Shown here: positions 25,696 through 34,837 of the stretch, piece after piece
How the letters are laid out: the number at the start of each line of letters is the position of its first letter
Numbering within the stretch: the stretch's first letter is position 1
Assembly: GCF_014696875.1 (NCBI RefSeq)
Contig: NZ_JACJQV010000052.1
Span: 1 to 40,545 of the forward strand
From: Microcystis wesenbergii FACHB-1317
Lineage (GTDB): Bacteria; Cyanobacteriota; Cyanobacteriia; Cyanobacteriales; Microcystaceae
Length of the DNA: 40,545 nucleotides
Reading direction: 5' to 3'
Translations under genes and position numbers: made by a program
The notes under the pieces: model-generated
What the model saw: the letters and a program-made list of their open reading frames with translations, nothing else
Told to the model about the DNA's origin: nothing
Database searches by the model: none

Positions 25696-25797
25696 TTATT
25701 GAGTAGGTTAGGTGATGATTGCCCTGAAACTCAGGTTAACCCAGAGACTAAACCCTTAGATTTATAATGGATGATAAGTCTCTCATCGAAGGTTTAC

Positions 25798-27045
25798 ATG
25801 ACTATCACGCCGATTTATACCGCCTCAGCCAGCACAGCAAGCCAGTATCCCGATGCTTTTGGGCGTTTTGGACGCTACGGGGGCAAATACGTCCCAGAAA
25901 CCCTGATGCCAGCCTTAAGTGAACTAGAAACGGCCTATAATCAGTATCAAGACGACCCCGATTTTCAAGAAGAATTAAATCAACTGCTCAAGGATTACGT
26001 CGGCAGACCTAGTCCCTTATATTTTGCCGAACGTCTCACCGCCCATTATGCCAAAGCTGACGGTACTGGAGCGCAAATTTACCTAAAACGGGAAGATTTA
26101 AACCATACCGGGGCCCACAAGATTAATAACGCCCTCGGTCAGGTTTTATTAGCCAAACGCATGGGTAAAAAGCGAATTATCGCCGAAACTGGGGCAGGAC
26201 AGCACGGCGTGGCCACGGCTACGGTTTGCGCTCGTTTTGGTCTAGAATGCGTGATTTATATGGGAATTCACGACATGGAACGCCAAGAACTCAATGTTTT
26301 CCGCATGAGACTGCTTGGCGCGACGGTGCAACCCGTGGCCGCCGGGACGGGAACCCTGAAAGATGCCACCTCGGAAGCGATTCGCGACTGGGTAACTAAT
26401 GTGGAAACCACTCACTACATCCTCGGTTCTGTGGCAGGTCCCCATCCCTATCCGATGATGGTGCGCGATTTTCACGCGGTTATCGGTCAAGAAACCCGTC
26501 AGCAAAGTCTGGAAAAATGGGGCGGTTCACCGGATATTCTCCTCGCTTGTGTGGGGGGTGGTTCTAATGCTATGGGTTTATTTCATGAGTTTGTTAAAGA
26601 AACTTCCGTGCGTTTAATTGGTGTTGAGGCCGCCGGAGAAAGTATCGCTTCTGGAAAACACGCCGCCACCCTTACCCAAGGTCAACCGGGGGTTCTACAT
26701 GGGGCCATGAGTTATTTATTACAAGATAACGAAGGTCAAGTTATCGAGGCCCACTCCATTAGTGCCGGTTTAGACTATCCCGGAGTCGGGCCAGAACATA
26801 GCTTTTTAAAAGATAGTGGTCGCGCCGAATATTATAGCGTCACCGACAAGGAAGCACTAGAAGCTTTTCAACGAGTTTCTCGTTTAGAAGGGATTATTCC
26901 GGCCCTAGAAACTGCCCATGCTTTAGCCTATTTAGAAACTCTTTGCCCGCAAGTAACTGGTAGTCCTCGCATTGTTATTAATTTCTCTGGACGGGGTGAT
27001 AAAGATGTGCAATCGGTGGCTAAATATCTATCGATGAATGGTTAA
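25798..27045 (+). CDS. trpB: Tryptophan synthase beta chain
   Basis: Condenses indole with serine to form tryptophan, PLP-dependent, working with TrpA in the cytosol. The PLP lysine lies in [15 protein letters not shown]. The phosphate-binding loop is GGGSNAMG, and the [16 protein letters not shown] start and FSGRGDKDV end are canonical. 415 aa from ATG 25798 (MTITPIY) is normal, and GAAGG lies 5 bp upstream; the in-frame ATG at 25771 is less likely. trpA is not adjacent, as is usual in cyanobacteria. Confidence 0.96.
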   Translation: MTITPIYTASASTASQYPDAFGRFGRYGGKYVPETLMPALSELETAYNQYQDDPDFQEELNQLLKDYVGRPSPLYFAERLTAHYAKADGTGAQIYLKREDLNHTGAHKINNALGQVLLAKRMGKKRIIAETGAGQHGVATATVCARFGLECVIYMGIHDMERQELNVFRMRLLGATVQPVAAGTGTLKDATSEAIRDWVTNVETTHYILGSVAGPHPYPMMVRDFHAVIGQETRQQSLEKWGGSPDILLACVGGGSNAMGLFHEFVKETSVRLIGVEAAGESIASGKHAATLTQGQPGVLHGAMSYLLQDNEGQVIEAHSISAGLDYPGVGPEHSFLKDSGRAEYYSVTDKEALEAFQRVSRLEGIIPALETAHALAYLETLCPQVTGSPRIVINFSGRGDKDVQSVAKYLSMNG

Positions 27046-27059
27046 CAGTGAGCAGTGAG

Positions 27060-27097
27060 CAGTTATCAGTTATCAGTTATCAGTTATCAGTTATCAG
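27060..27097. repeat. CAGTTAT array, 5 units
   Basis: Five perfect heptamers follow trpB at 15 bp. Diverged CTGATAACTG and CTGTTTACTG units extend at about 27218-27255. The rest of 27046-27331 has no gene. Confidence 0.95.
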
Positions 27098-27331
27098 ATT
27101 TGAGGATTAATTGACCAGTATTAGATAAGCAGTATTAAATGGCGGTTTCTTGCTGTCTTTTCACTTTTGACAGATTAATATTTACTGAGCAATGAAATGC
27201 TACCCACTCACCATACCCTCACTGATAACTGCTCACTGTTTACTGATAACTGATAAATGAGAGGGATAAGCTATTGTGCATCTAAATTTGATATTCGTTT
27301 TGACCTATTTACCGTTCCAGACTAGCTTAAT

Positions 27332-28321
27332 ATGAAAAGTTCTTTTAAGAAACGTTATCATTTAGGAATTTTGATGCTTGTATCGACAAGTTTAATGGCC
27401 TGTAGTGCCTTAAACTATAGCTCTTTTACGGAACTTGTACCATCTTTCTCTCCCTCTCCTTCTCCCTCTCCTTTAGATGCGGCAACTTTACTTGTTTTAG
27501 AGAATAAAATCTATCAACAGGTCAATCGCTATCGTCAATCTCGCAATTTATCTCCCCTACTGTTAAATCGGGCAATTTCGCGACAGGCAAGATTACATAG
27601 CCAACGTATGGCCGCGGGTTTAGTTCCTTTTAGTCATCAAGATTTTGACAAAAGAGCGCAAACTATTGGTGTTTCAGTTCCCTATCAAGCGGTGGGGGAA
27701 AATCTGGCAGTTAATCAAGGTTATGATGACCCAGTAATGATGGCTGTGGATGGCTGGATTAAAAGTCAAGGTCATCGGGAAAATATGGGGGGAGATTTTG
27801 ATAGTACCGGGATTGGAGTAGCGACGGATAATCAAGGAAAATTGTACTTTACTCAAATATTTCTCAAACGTCAATCCGCTCCCGTTGCTACTAATCCCCT
27901 TAGCTACGATCCTATTCAGAATCAATCTTTTTTAATTACCCTTGAAGAAAACACTAATTATCAAGTTAATCGCTACCGAATTTCTCAAAATTTACCGCCC
28001 CTACGTCTCGATGCTCGCATTAGTCATGAAGCTCGCTTATTTAGTCAAAAAATGGCCAATAAACAGGCTCCTTTTAGTCATGATGGTTTCGAGGGAAGAG
28101 TCAAGGCAGTACAAAGGAAGATTCCTTTAGAAAAAATGGGCGAAAATTTGGCTTTTATGAAGGGATATCCTGACCCTGTTGCTGTTGCCGTCAAGGGTTG
28201 GATTAATAGTCCTGGTCATCAAAAAAATATGGTTGGTGATTATAATCTCACTGGTATCGGTATCGCTAAAAATAACGCTGGTGAATATTATTTTACACAA
28301 CTTTTTGTTAAAAAGCGTTGA
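27332..28321 (+). CDS. Lipoprotein with two CAP/SCP domains
   Basis: 329-aa exported protein. The signal peptide ends in the lipobox LMAC (about residues 21-24), so it is probably lipid-anchored after cleavage before Cys24. A Ser/Pro linker (SFSPSPSPSP) precedes two tandem CAP domains (about 50-175 and 200-328). Each domain has QVNRYR, LxxxISRQARLHSQ or ARISHEARLFSQ, a PFSH His, VGEN/MGEN and WIKSQGHREN or WINSPGHQKN. The duplicated layout points to internal gene duplication. CAP domains bind lipids or act on the wall in various systems; the role here is unknown. Confidence 0.85.
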   Translation: MKSSFKKRYHLGILMLVSTSLMACSALNYSSFTELVPSFSPSPSPSPLDAATLLVLENKIYQQVNRYRQSRNLSPLLLNRAISRQARLHSQRMAAGLVPFSHQDFDKRAQTIGVSVPYQAVGENLAVNQGYDDPVMMAVDGWIKSQGHRENMGGDFDSTGIGVATDNQGKLYFTQIFLKRQSAPVATNPLSYDPIQNQSFLITLEENTNYQVNRYRISQNLPPLRLDARISHEARLFSQKMANKQAPFSHDGFEGRVKAVQRKIPLEKMGENLAFMKGYPDPVAVAVKGWINSPGHQKNMVGDYNLTGIGIAKNNAGEYYFTQLFVKKR

Positions 28322-28355
28322 CAAAATGACCAGGATGATATTTAAATTTAATTAT

Positions 28356-28414
28356 CAGTTATCAGTTATCAGTTATCAGTTATCAGTTATCAGTTATCAG
28401 TTATCAGTTATCAG
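28356..28414. repeat. CAGTTAT array, 8 units
   Basis: Eight perfect heptamers between the CAP lipoprotein and the RNase D-like gene. TCTCCTGTCTCCTGTCTCC (about 28466) is a second short tandem repeat in the same gap. Confidence 0.95.
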
Positions 28415-28499
28415 GGAAATAAAGGCAGTCGTGCGATAGGCAAAAGCATTACAAATTTCCCTCCTGTCTCCTGTCTCCTGTCTCCTATCTTCTAACTAT

Positions 28500-29129
28500 A
28501 TGAACTTAGATAATTTTCAAGTGTGCGATCAAGATTTAAGTGATGACCTATTATCCCGTTATTTAGGGGTTAATTCGATCGCTGTAGATACAGAAACTAT
28601 GGGATTAATCCCGGGTCGCGATCGACTGTGTTTAATTCAACTCTGTGACCCCAGTGGTTTTGTCACCGCTATTCGCGTTTTTAGGGGGCAAACAGAGGCT
28701 CCTAATCTCAAAAAGGTCATGGAGGATGAGCGGATAGAAAAAGTCTTTCATTTCGCCCGTTTTGATGTGGCTCAACTATCCCAAACTTTTGGCATTGCCA
28801 CTCAACCGATTTTCTGCACCAAAATCGCCAGTAAACTCGCTCGGACTTATACCAGCAGTCACGGTTTAAAAAGTCTCGTGCAGGAATTGGAAGGCATAGA
28901 ATTAGACAAAACCGCTCAAAGTTCTGATTGGGGAAATGCGGCTAATCTTACCCCAAAACAACTGAGTTATGCCGCCAACGATGTGCGCTATTTACTGTCA
29001 GTGCGAGATAAACTAATTGTGATGCTGCAAAGAGAAGAAAGATGGGAATTAGCTCAAAAATGCTTTAGTTGTATCCCCATCTTCACCGCTTTAGATTTAC
29101 AGCAATATAAAGATATATTTGAGCATTAG
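28500..29129 (+). CDS. RNase D-like 3'-5' exonuclease
   Basis: 209-aa DEDD-family exonuclease consisting of the catalytic domain only; there is no HRDC domain, so it is shorter than E. coli RNase D. Exo I is IAVDTETMGL (Asp and Glu), Exo II is VFHFARFDVAQL and Exo III is YAANDVRYLL, a DEDDy-type tyrosine arrangement. It probably trims structured RNA such as tRNA precursors. The ATG at 28500 directly follows repeat DNA; no overlap with neighbours. Confidence 0.88.
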   Translation: MNLDNFQVCDQDLSDDLLSRYLGVNSIAVDTETMGLIPGRDRLCLIQLCDPSGFVTAIRVFRGQTEAPNLKKVMEDERIEKVFHFARFDVAQLSQTFGIATQPIFCTKIASKLARTYTSSHGLKSLVQELEGIELDKTAQSSDWGNAANLTPKQLSYAANDVRYLLSVRDKLIVMLQREERWELAQKCFSCIPIFTALDLQQYKDIFEH

Positions 29130-29483
29130 TCAGCAAAAGTTACGGTCTATTTAATAAGTAAATAGAAGATAGATTTTGTCTTTGATCCCCCCTTAATACC
29201 CCCTTAATAAGGGGGGTATCTGACAATTTTTAACACCCACCTACTTAGTATGATTGACTCCCAATCGGACTTTAAAAACCCAGTTATGGATTGTTTCTCC
29301 CCCACTCCCCCACTTCTCACGCCCCACTCCCCCACTTCCCCCACTTCCCACTTCCCTCACTGATGACTGATTACTGATCACTGAAAATGCTTCCTACTGC
29401 CAAAAGCTGCCAAGATCACAAAAAAGACCGCTATGATCGAAAATAGAAATCATCGTCATTGGTAGAGAATAGGTAAAAAATCT
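29130..29483. terminator. Intergenic region with hairpin (29196-29219)
   Basis: ATACCCCCTT-AAT-AAGGGGGGTAT forms a hairpin 67 bp after the RNase D-like stop and may act as terminator, though the T-run is poor. C-rich tracts (29297-29358) and CTGATNACTGA units (29361-29386) follow. No gene is seen. Confidence 0.45.
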
Positions 29484-30134
29484 ATGACATCTTATGCGGC
29501 CTCCTCTGCACGAGCCGAAATGAGCGAACTTCGGCGCCTAAAAACCCTACTACCCCCAGAATTACAAAGTTGGGTAACGGTAGAAGGTTCCACAGAGATT
29601 AACCCCCCCCTGATCCGTTGTGAAGAAATTGGCAGAGATGAGGTAGAAATTCAGATAGATTTGGCAAAATGGGAAAATTTAGCCATCGATCAGCGTAATT
29701 TGCTCTTTTGGCATGAAGTGGCCAGGATTCAAAATGATAGTATTCCCCGGGAAGGCTGGGAAATGGCCGCCCTCGCTATTGGTTTAGGTGGTGCGGTGGG
29801 GGAATTATGGGTACAGGACGGTTTATTATTGCTCTTGGCCATGGGATTGTGTGGGATTTCTGGTTATCGTCTCTGGCGCAAAAATAACGGTGATAAAATT
29901 CTCAAAGAAGCGATCGAAGCCGATGAAAAAGCGATCGCCTTGGCCACCCGTTTCGGTTATTCTCTCCCCAACGCCTACAAGAGCCTAGGCAGTGCCTTTA
30001 AAACCCTAATTGAACAAACGCCCAACCGTCGTCTGCGTAAGCGTTATGAGACCCGTTTAGATGCCCTGAGAAAGAGTGCAGCCAAAGCGAAAGCCCAAAC
30101 CCAAGGCCGTCCGCCCCTAGGTGAGATTCGTTAG
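29484..30134 (+). CDS. DUF3318 domain-containing protein
   Basis: 216-aa protein of a cyanobacterial family of unknown function. N-terminal soluble part: LRRLKTLLPPELQSWVTVEG and LLFWHEVARIQND. Two central hydrophobic stretches (AALAIGLGGAVGELW and DGLLLLLAMGLCGISGY, about residues 94-128) suggest a membrane hairpin. The charged C-terminus is helical and Arg/Lys-rich (LRKRYETRLDALRKSAAKAKAQ). The ATG at 29484 is the start. It lies upstream of the STAS-transferase gene on the same strand, but a 114-bp gap makes cotranscription uncertain. Confidence 0.85.
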   Translation: MTSYAASSARAEMSELRRLKTLLPPELQSWVTVEGSTEINPPLIRCEEIGRDEVEIQIDLAKWENLAIDQRNLLFWHEVARIQNDSIPREGWEMAALAIGLGGAVGELWVQDGLLLLLAMGLCGISGYRLWRKNNGDKILKEAIEADEKAIALATRFGYSLPNAYKSLGSAFKTLIEQTPNRRLRKRYETRLDALRKSAAKAKAQTQGRPPLGEIR

Positions 30135-30248
30135 CCGATAATTACAGATAATCTGTGACATTACCCATTGGTATTTGCGGAAAAGTGTAGTAAACATTTA
30201 AGTAGGTCATCAGGCCTTGCTCATCTATCAAACCACCTCGTTGTGTCG

Positions 30249-31244
30249 ATGACTTCCCAAATCCCTGAAACACGTTTTCTGATCATTCCGATGGAGTATC
30301 CGGTTTTGCGGATGCCCGATCGCTTGACTGTCTTGGAAGCAGTACAGTTCAAGGATATCTTTCACCATCTCATCGCCCAAACACCCACCCCCGCAAAAGT
30401 CATTCTTGATCTGAATGCCACTCAATTTATGGATAGTAGTGGTGTCGGTGCTTTAGTCCATAATCTCAAAGCGGCCAGGGCAGAAAATATCGAGTTAGTG
30501 CTGGCTAACGTCCATCCCCCAGTGATGGGGGTTTTATCGATTACGGGACTAGATCAATTATTCACCTTCCAAACCCCCCCCCTAGCACCCCAAGAAAACG
30601 GCTTTACTACCACTGAAAACCATCTACCGGAAACCCATCCCTCGATTCGCAGTTGGTTAAAGCGCGGTCTTGACATTGTTGGTGGCATCGTGGGTTTATT
30701 AATCACGGGGTTTATTTTTGTCCCCATTGCTATCGCTATTAAGTTAGACAGTCCAGGGCCGATTTTTTTCAGTCAAACCCGCTGCGGTTGGTTGGGAAAG
30801 GAATTTAAGATTCTTAAGTTTCGTTCCATGTGTGTGGATGCAGAAACACTCAAGGATAAAATCCCCAATCAAGCGCAGGGAGCTTTTTTTAAGAATAAAA
30901 ATGATCCCCGGATTACCCGGGTAGGAAAATTTTTACGTCGCACCAGTTTAGACGAATTGCCCCAGTTTTGGAATGTGATCATTGGTGAAATGAGTCTTGT
31001 CGGCACTCGTCCTCCCACACCCGATGAAGTGGAACGCTACGATGTTCCCCAATGGCAACGTTTAGATGTAAAACCCGGTATGACGGGAGAATGGCAGGTG
31101 AATGGTCGCTCGCGGGTGCGTAATTTTGAAGAGGTAATTCAACTAGATTTGCGCTATCAAGAAAATTGGAGTTTAAGCTACGATCTACAACTTATTTTTA
31201 AAACAATTTTGATTCTCTTTCAAAAAAACAGTGGTGCCTTCTGA
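30249..31244 (+). CDS. STAS domain-sugar transferase fusion
   Basis: 331-aa fusion. The N-terminal STAS domain (about residues 8-108) contains DSSG (residues 62-65), the site at which anti-sigma antagonists such as SpoIIAA are phosphorylated. The C-terminal part is a WcaJ/RfbP-type bacterial sugar transferase with the membrane segment LDIVGGIVGLLITGFIFVP, then FKILKFRSM, RRTSLDELPQFWNV, LVGTRPP and PGMTGEWQVNGRS. It probably transfers a hexose-1-phosphate onto undecaprenyl phosphate to start exopolysaccharide synthesis. The start is chosen at ATG 30249, giving a compact STAS start; a TTG at 30168 would add 27 residues. The next gene overlaps by 14 bp and encodes an RsbW-like kinase. Confidence 0.88.
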   Translation: MTSQIPETRFLIIPMEYPVLRMPDRLTVLEAVQFKDIFHHLIAQTPTPAKVILDLNATQFMDSSGVGALVHNLKAARAENIELVLANVHPPVMGVLSITGLDQLFTFQTPPLAPQENGFTTTENHLPETHPSIRSWLKRGLDIVGGIVGLLITGFIFVPIAIAIKLDSPGPIFFSQTRCGWLGKEFKILKFRSMCVDAETLKDKIPNQAQGAFFKNKNDPRITRVGKFLRRTSLDELPQFWNVIIGEMSLVGTRPPTPDEVERYDVPQWQRLDVKPGMTGEWQVNGRSRVRNFEEVIQLDLRYQENWSLSYDLQLIFKTILILFQKNSGAF

Positions 31245-31683
31245 AGTCTTAAATTCCCCTTCTTTCCCCCTCCATTTCCATCTACAAGTCCGGACGGAAT
31301 TGGCAGCTTTAATCCCAGTCCTACAATGGTTTGAATCTCACGGCCGCTCTTTTCTACCTGAGTCGGTGCTTTGGCAGTGTAAAGTGGCTTTAGCGGAAGG
31401 ATTTACTAATACTGTCCGTTACGCTCACCAACATTTACCACCGACTACACCCATCGATCTAGAATTAACTTTACAGTCCCATTCTCTAGAAATAAGAATA
31501 TGGGATCACGGTCAATCTTTTGATCTGCAAGCAAAACTTGATTCTCTACAACAACATCCCGTCGCACCTTTGGAAATGGAAAGCGATCGAGGATTACTTT
31601 TCATGCGTTCTCTTACTGATACTTTACAATATATCCGCACTGGCGAAGGGAGAAATTGTTTAATTCTCCAGAAAAGTTTTTAA
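31231..31683 (+). CDS. RsbW-like anti-sigma factor/Ser-Thr kinase (HATPase)
   Basis: 150-aa GHKL ATPase of the RsbW/SpoIIAB type. The N box is CKVALAEGFTNTVRYAH (Glu and Asn present), the G1 box is IWDHGQSFD, and G2-like glycines occur in SDRGLLFMRSL. In partner switching such proteins phosphorylate a STAS protein on Ser. The preceding gene provides exactly a STAS domain with DSSG and overlaps by 14 bp, so the cognate target is probably the transferase itself. It starts at GTG 31231 (or GTG 31234). No sigma factor is nearby. Confidence 0.86.
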   Translation: MVPSEVLNSPSFPLHFHLQVRTELAALIPVLQWFESHGRSFLPESVLWQCKVALAEGFTNTVRYAHQHLPPTTPIDLELTLQSHSLEIRIWDHGQSFDLQAKLDSLQQHPVAPLEMESDRGLLFMRSLTDTLQYIRTGEGRNCLILQKSF

Positions 31684-31689
31684 GCTAAT

Positions 31690-33135
31690 TTATCCCCTGC
31701 TAGAAACTAAGTCAATGGTACAGGTTTCCAGACGAGAAAAAAGAATTATGCCACCACCCACACCCCACACAAGGGTGGGAAGATGTCCGGAGGGTGCTTT
31801 GAGAGAGAAAGTAATTTGATCGTAGTATAACCACTTGTTATTAACTCGCCAACCGACTTTTGTTCCAAAAGCGTTCCATTTTTGTTGCTCATAATTGCCG
31901 CTTCCTCCCAAACTTTCATAGATTCTTTTCTGAACAGATAGACCAAATTTTCCCTGACTATATTTTAACCAGAGTTGATTGATAGTGGCTAAATCTTCAC
32001 AGGGAAAGTTATCTATATCTTCTATCTTAAGATATTTTTCTTTAGTTCGATCGGCAACTTTTAAGAATAGATTAGCTGTTTCTCGATCTGCTTCTTGCCA
32101 TTTTTCTTGCGCTAATAAATCCCGTAGGTTAGTGTAATCAATTTCCTTGGCACTTTTGAGGTTAATTTCCTCCCTGGTGGCGGCTGGAAAAACTGGCAAA
32201 ACCGTTTCTTGAATTGTATTCTGTGATCGGGGTTTTGGCGGAATCACTACGGCTAATTTTACTGCTAACTCTTGTAGGACTTCCCCGGCTGATTGATAAC
32301 GTTTTTTGGTGCCAAATTCAATTAATTTATCTAAAATTTTACCTAATTCAACACTAACAGGATTATTAATCAGGTGCTGTCTCCATACCCATTCATGTTC
32401 ACTCACATCGAATAATTCAAAGGGAGATATTCCCGTCAATAAATAGATACAAGTGACTCCCAAACTATATAAATCACTGCTATTAATTGCTTTGCCATTG
32501 CCTTGTTCTGGTGCGATATATCCCGCCGAACCGATCACTGTTCCTGTCAGGGAAAGATTAGCAATAGTGATAAATTTAGAGGCACCAAAATCCACTAAAA
32601 TTATTTTATTATCGCTGCGTCTCCTAATTATATTAGCTGGTTTAATATCCCGATGAATGACTCTTTTAGCATGGATAAAATCAAGAATTGGCAAAATTTC
32701 TAATAAAAGATATTTGATCTTTTCTTCATTGAAAACTCCCGCGCTTTGTAATTCTTGTTCTAGATTTTGTCCTTCAATATATTCTTGAACAAGATATTGT
32801 CGCCCATCATTGCCAGTAAAATAGGCATAGAGGGAGGGAATTTGTGGGTGTTGCCCGAGATTATCTAAACTAATCGCTTCTTCTTTAAATAATTCCGCAG
32901 CTTTCTTGAGGGCGTTACCATCTTGAGCGCTAGGAAAAAATTGTTTAATCACACAATAAGGTTGAGAAGGTTTATCCTCATCAATTGCTTGGAAAGTTTT
33001 ACCGAAACCTCCTTGACCAATTAATTTTATGGCACGATAACGATCTTTTAGTAATAATTGAAAGCGACATTTTTGACAGAATTTATCTGTAGGATCATTG
33101 TTATATAGACAATCGGGATTAAGACATAAACTCAT
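31690..33135 (-). CDS. Ser/Thr protein kinase with GUN4 domain
   Basis: 481-aa protein. The N-terminal zinc-ribbon-like segment has CLNPDC and CQKC. A Hanks-type kinase domain (about 32-290) follows with GQGGFGKTF, VIKQF (Lys), HRDIKPAN, DFGASK and APEQ; all catalytic residues are present. After a linker, a GUN4 domain (about 336-455) contains DYTNLRDLLAQEKWQEAD and WLKYSQGKFGLSVQ. GUN4 binds porphyrins and activates Mg-chelatase, so this could sense tetrapyrroles and signal by phosphorylation (inference). The GUN4 part may also be only a protein-binding fold. It converges with the RsbW-like gene. Confidence 0.9.
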   Translation of the reverse strand: MSLCLNPDCLYNNDPTDKFCQKCRFQLLLKDRYRAIKLIGQGGFGKTFQAIDEDKPSQPYCVIKQFFPSAQDGNALKKAAELFKEEAISLDNLGQHPQIPSLYAYFTGNDGRQYLVQEYIEGQNLEQELQSAGVFNEEKIKYLLLEILPILDFIHAKRVIHRDIKPANIIRRRSDNKIILVDFGASKFITIANLSLTGTVIGSAGYIAPEQGNGKAINSSDLYSLGVTCIYLLTGISPFELFDVSEHEWVWRQHLINNPVSVELGKILDKLIEFGTKKRYQSAGEVLQELAVKLAVVIPPKPRSQNTIQETVLPVFPAATREEINLKSAKEIDYTNLRDLLAQEKWQEADRETANLFLKVADRTKEKYLKIEDIDNFPCEDLATINQLWLKYSQGKFGLSVQKRIYESLGGSGNYEQQKWNAFGTKVGWRVNNKWLYYDQITFSLKAPSGHLPTLVWGVGGGIILFSRLETCTIDLVSSRG

Positions 33136-33180
33136 TGTTAGTTCAAACAGGGATAGGGAAGATGTTTCAGTGAGCAGTAA

Positions 33181-33267
33181 ACTGATAACTGATAACTGAT
33201 AACTGATAACTGATAACTGATAACTGATAACTGATAACTGATAACTGATAACTGATAACTGATAACT
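33181..33267. repeat. ACTGATA (CAGTTAT complement) array, 12 units
   Basis: Twelve perfect heptamers, the largest array here, run up to the sbcD stop codon (CTA on the plus strand at 33266-33268). The orientation is opposite to the arrays at 27.06, 28.36 and 35.63 kb, but each lies downstream of a gene's 3' end. Confidence 0.95.
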
Positions 33268-34519
33268 AAATCGAGGTTTCTTCCTCTAGCCAAATTTCTG
33301 GCTGTTGATTTAATAAAAGCTGGGCTGCCTCTAACATATCATCAACAATATCGCGCAAATCTTTCTTATTATCGATATAAGCTTTTAATGCTTCCATCGG
33401 ATCTAATTGATTACCCACCCCTAATTCTGGTAAACGGGGACGGGTTAATTGACTAATTAACTCGGCCCGAATACTATAACTATGGGCAGGTTTTAACGCC
33501 TCATCAAGCTGATTGGTGTTGATTAGTTCTAATTGTTCACTGCGAATTTTATAAACTAAGCGGATAACTGCTTCCTGAATATCGTATTTTTTGAGAGCTT
33601 TCAGCAGTTCTTTTTGGGGGTTTGCTGCCTCGGAAACATCCACTTCGATGGAACGGAAAGGACGCACGGGTAAAGGGCAAAATTGCCATTTAACCTCTCC
33701 TTTAGCCACTTCTATTAAGACATAGCCCTTATCTTCTTTTTCCTCGCTAAAATCCACTCGATCGATGCTCCCCGGATAGACAATGGGCGGATCATTGCTA
33801 GGATTAAGATTTTGGTGTTTGTGAACATGACCGAGGGCAACGTACTCGAATTGTGGACGATTTAGCAGGGATAAAGGCACGGTAAAACCTTTACCAACTG
33901 CTAAAAATCTTTCTGCTCCTAAACTAGCTCGATCGGCCATTAAATGGGCTAATAAAACTGTTGGTACACTTGTATCTAATTGGCGGATTTCTCCTTCTAA
34001 AACTGGTTCCAAACGGTTAATTAATAATTCATTTACTCCACTCAAGGATAAACCCTCGGTTTCGGGACGGGTTAAGAGAGTGGCGCGGGTTAACCAGGGT
34101 AAAGTAATTACTTGGATATCGCCGTTGCGGGTGGTGATGCGATGGGTGGTCAAGCGATCGCCAACAATAAACCCCGGCACCGCTAGGGTACGATAGATGG
34201 AGAGACTGACACCGCCCTTACCATGAGAATGTTGATCGTGATTACCCACTAATAACACCGTCGGGATATTAGCATCGGCAAGACGACGGAATTGACTGGC
34301 AAAAGCTTCGTGGACAAAAGGAGGGGGAGTGGCATCGGGAAAGGCATCTCCCCCAAAAAGCACTAGATCCACAGGGGTAGCAATAGCCCGATCGATACAG
34401 AGGCTTAAACTGCCCATAAAATCCTCTAAACGCGTGTTTAATCCCGTTTTTGGATTTAAACGTCCATGGGAAAAACCGCTCCCCATGTGAATATCCGATA
34501 AGTGCAGTATTTTAATCAT
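33266..34519 (-). CDS. sbcD: SbcD-like DNA repair exonuclease (metallophosphoesterase)
   Basis: 417-aa Mre11/SbcD-type nuclease. The metallophosphoesterase motifs are in order: LSDIHMG, GGDAF, GNHDQH, LAHLM and GHVHKH. The C-terminal capping region continues to about residue 400. It would work with SbcC to process DNA ends and hairpins; sbcC is not adjacent. The ATG at 34519 fits MIKILHLSDIHMG. Its stop lies at the edge of a heptamer array. Upstream on the same strand are a small membrane protein gene and petN, with gaps of 42 and 16 bp. Confidence 0.9.
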   Translation of the reverse strand: MIKILHLSDIHMGSGFSHGRLNPKTGLNTRLEDFMGSLSLCIDRAIATPVDLVLFGGDAFPDATPPPFVHEAFASQFRRLADANIPTVLLVGNHDQHSHGKGGVSLSIYRTLAVPGFIVGDRLTTHRITTRNGDIQVITLPWLTRATLLTRPETEGLSLSGVNELLINRLEPVLEGEIRQLDTSVPTVLLAHLMADRASLGAERFLAVGKGFTVPLSLLNRPQFEYVALGHVHKHQNLNPSNDPPIVYPGSIDRVDFSEEKEDKGYVLIEVAKGEVKWQFCPLPVRPFRSIEVDVSEAANPQKELLKALKKYDIQEAVIRLVYKIRSEQLELINTNQLDEALKPAHSYSIRAELISQLTRPRLPELGVGNQLDPMEALKAYIDNKKDLRDIVDDMLEAAQLLLNQQPEIWLEEETSI

Positions 34520-34561
34520 AGTAAAGGAAAAACAGGCGTAATTAAGTACACCTGTTCAGGA

Positions 34562-34705
34562 TTATTTTCCTAATTTTTTATCGCCATCTTGACGACGGCG
34601 ATCGCGCCATTCTGTAGTCGTCAGGTAGAGAATGCCACCACTAACGACAACGAGAAGAATTAAGGCGACTAGAAAGAGAGTGTTGAGAATCAGAGATGTT
34701 TCCAT
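34562..34705 (-). CDS. Small single-helix membrane protein (47 aa)
   Basis: Reads METSLILNTLFLVALILLVV then SGGILYLTTTEWRDRRRQDG and ends KKLGK. There is one clear membrane helix (about 5-28), followed by a basic/acidic cytoplasmic tail. It is too short for routine gene finding. It starts 16 bp after the petN stop on the same strand, so it is probably cotranscribed with petN; a role near the cytochrome b6f complex is possible but unsupported. Confidence 0.7.
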   Translation of the reverse strand: METSLILNTLFLVALILLVVVSGGILYLTTTEWRDRRRQDGDKKLGK

Positions 34706-34721
34706 GGTATCTATAGATTAC

Positions 34722-34811
34722 CTAGAAACCGTTACGACCCCAAACCACCATGGCGATCGACCAAGTGAACAGGGCGAGAATGCTAACCCAACCAAGTGTC
34801 AAAATATCCAT
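34722..34811 (-). CDS. petN: Cytochrome b6f complex subunit PetN
   Basis: 29-aa hydrophobic subunit essential for b6f stability in photosynthetic electron transfer. The sequence begins [20 protein letters not shown] and ends VVWGRNGF, the near-invariant family sequence. It was missed because of its length. The start lies just 26 bp from the end of an IS200/IS605-type relic, so its promoter may lie in or next to transposon DNA. Confidence 0.95.
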   Translation of the reverse strand: MDILTLGWVSILALFTWSIAMVVWGRNGF

Positions 34812-34837
34812 AATTGCCTTTGTTAAACGAATTACTT

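Noticed and set aside
33181-33267. CRISPR-like tandem repeat
   Set aside because: The repeat unit is 7 bp with no spacers, so it is a simple heptamer array.
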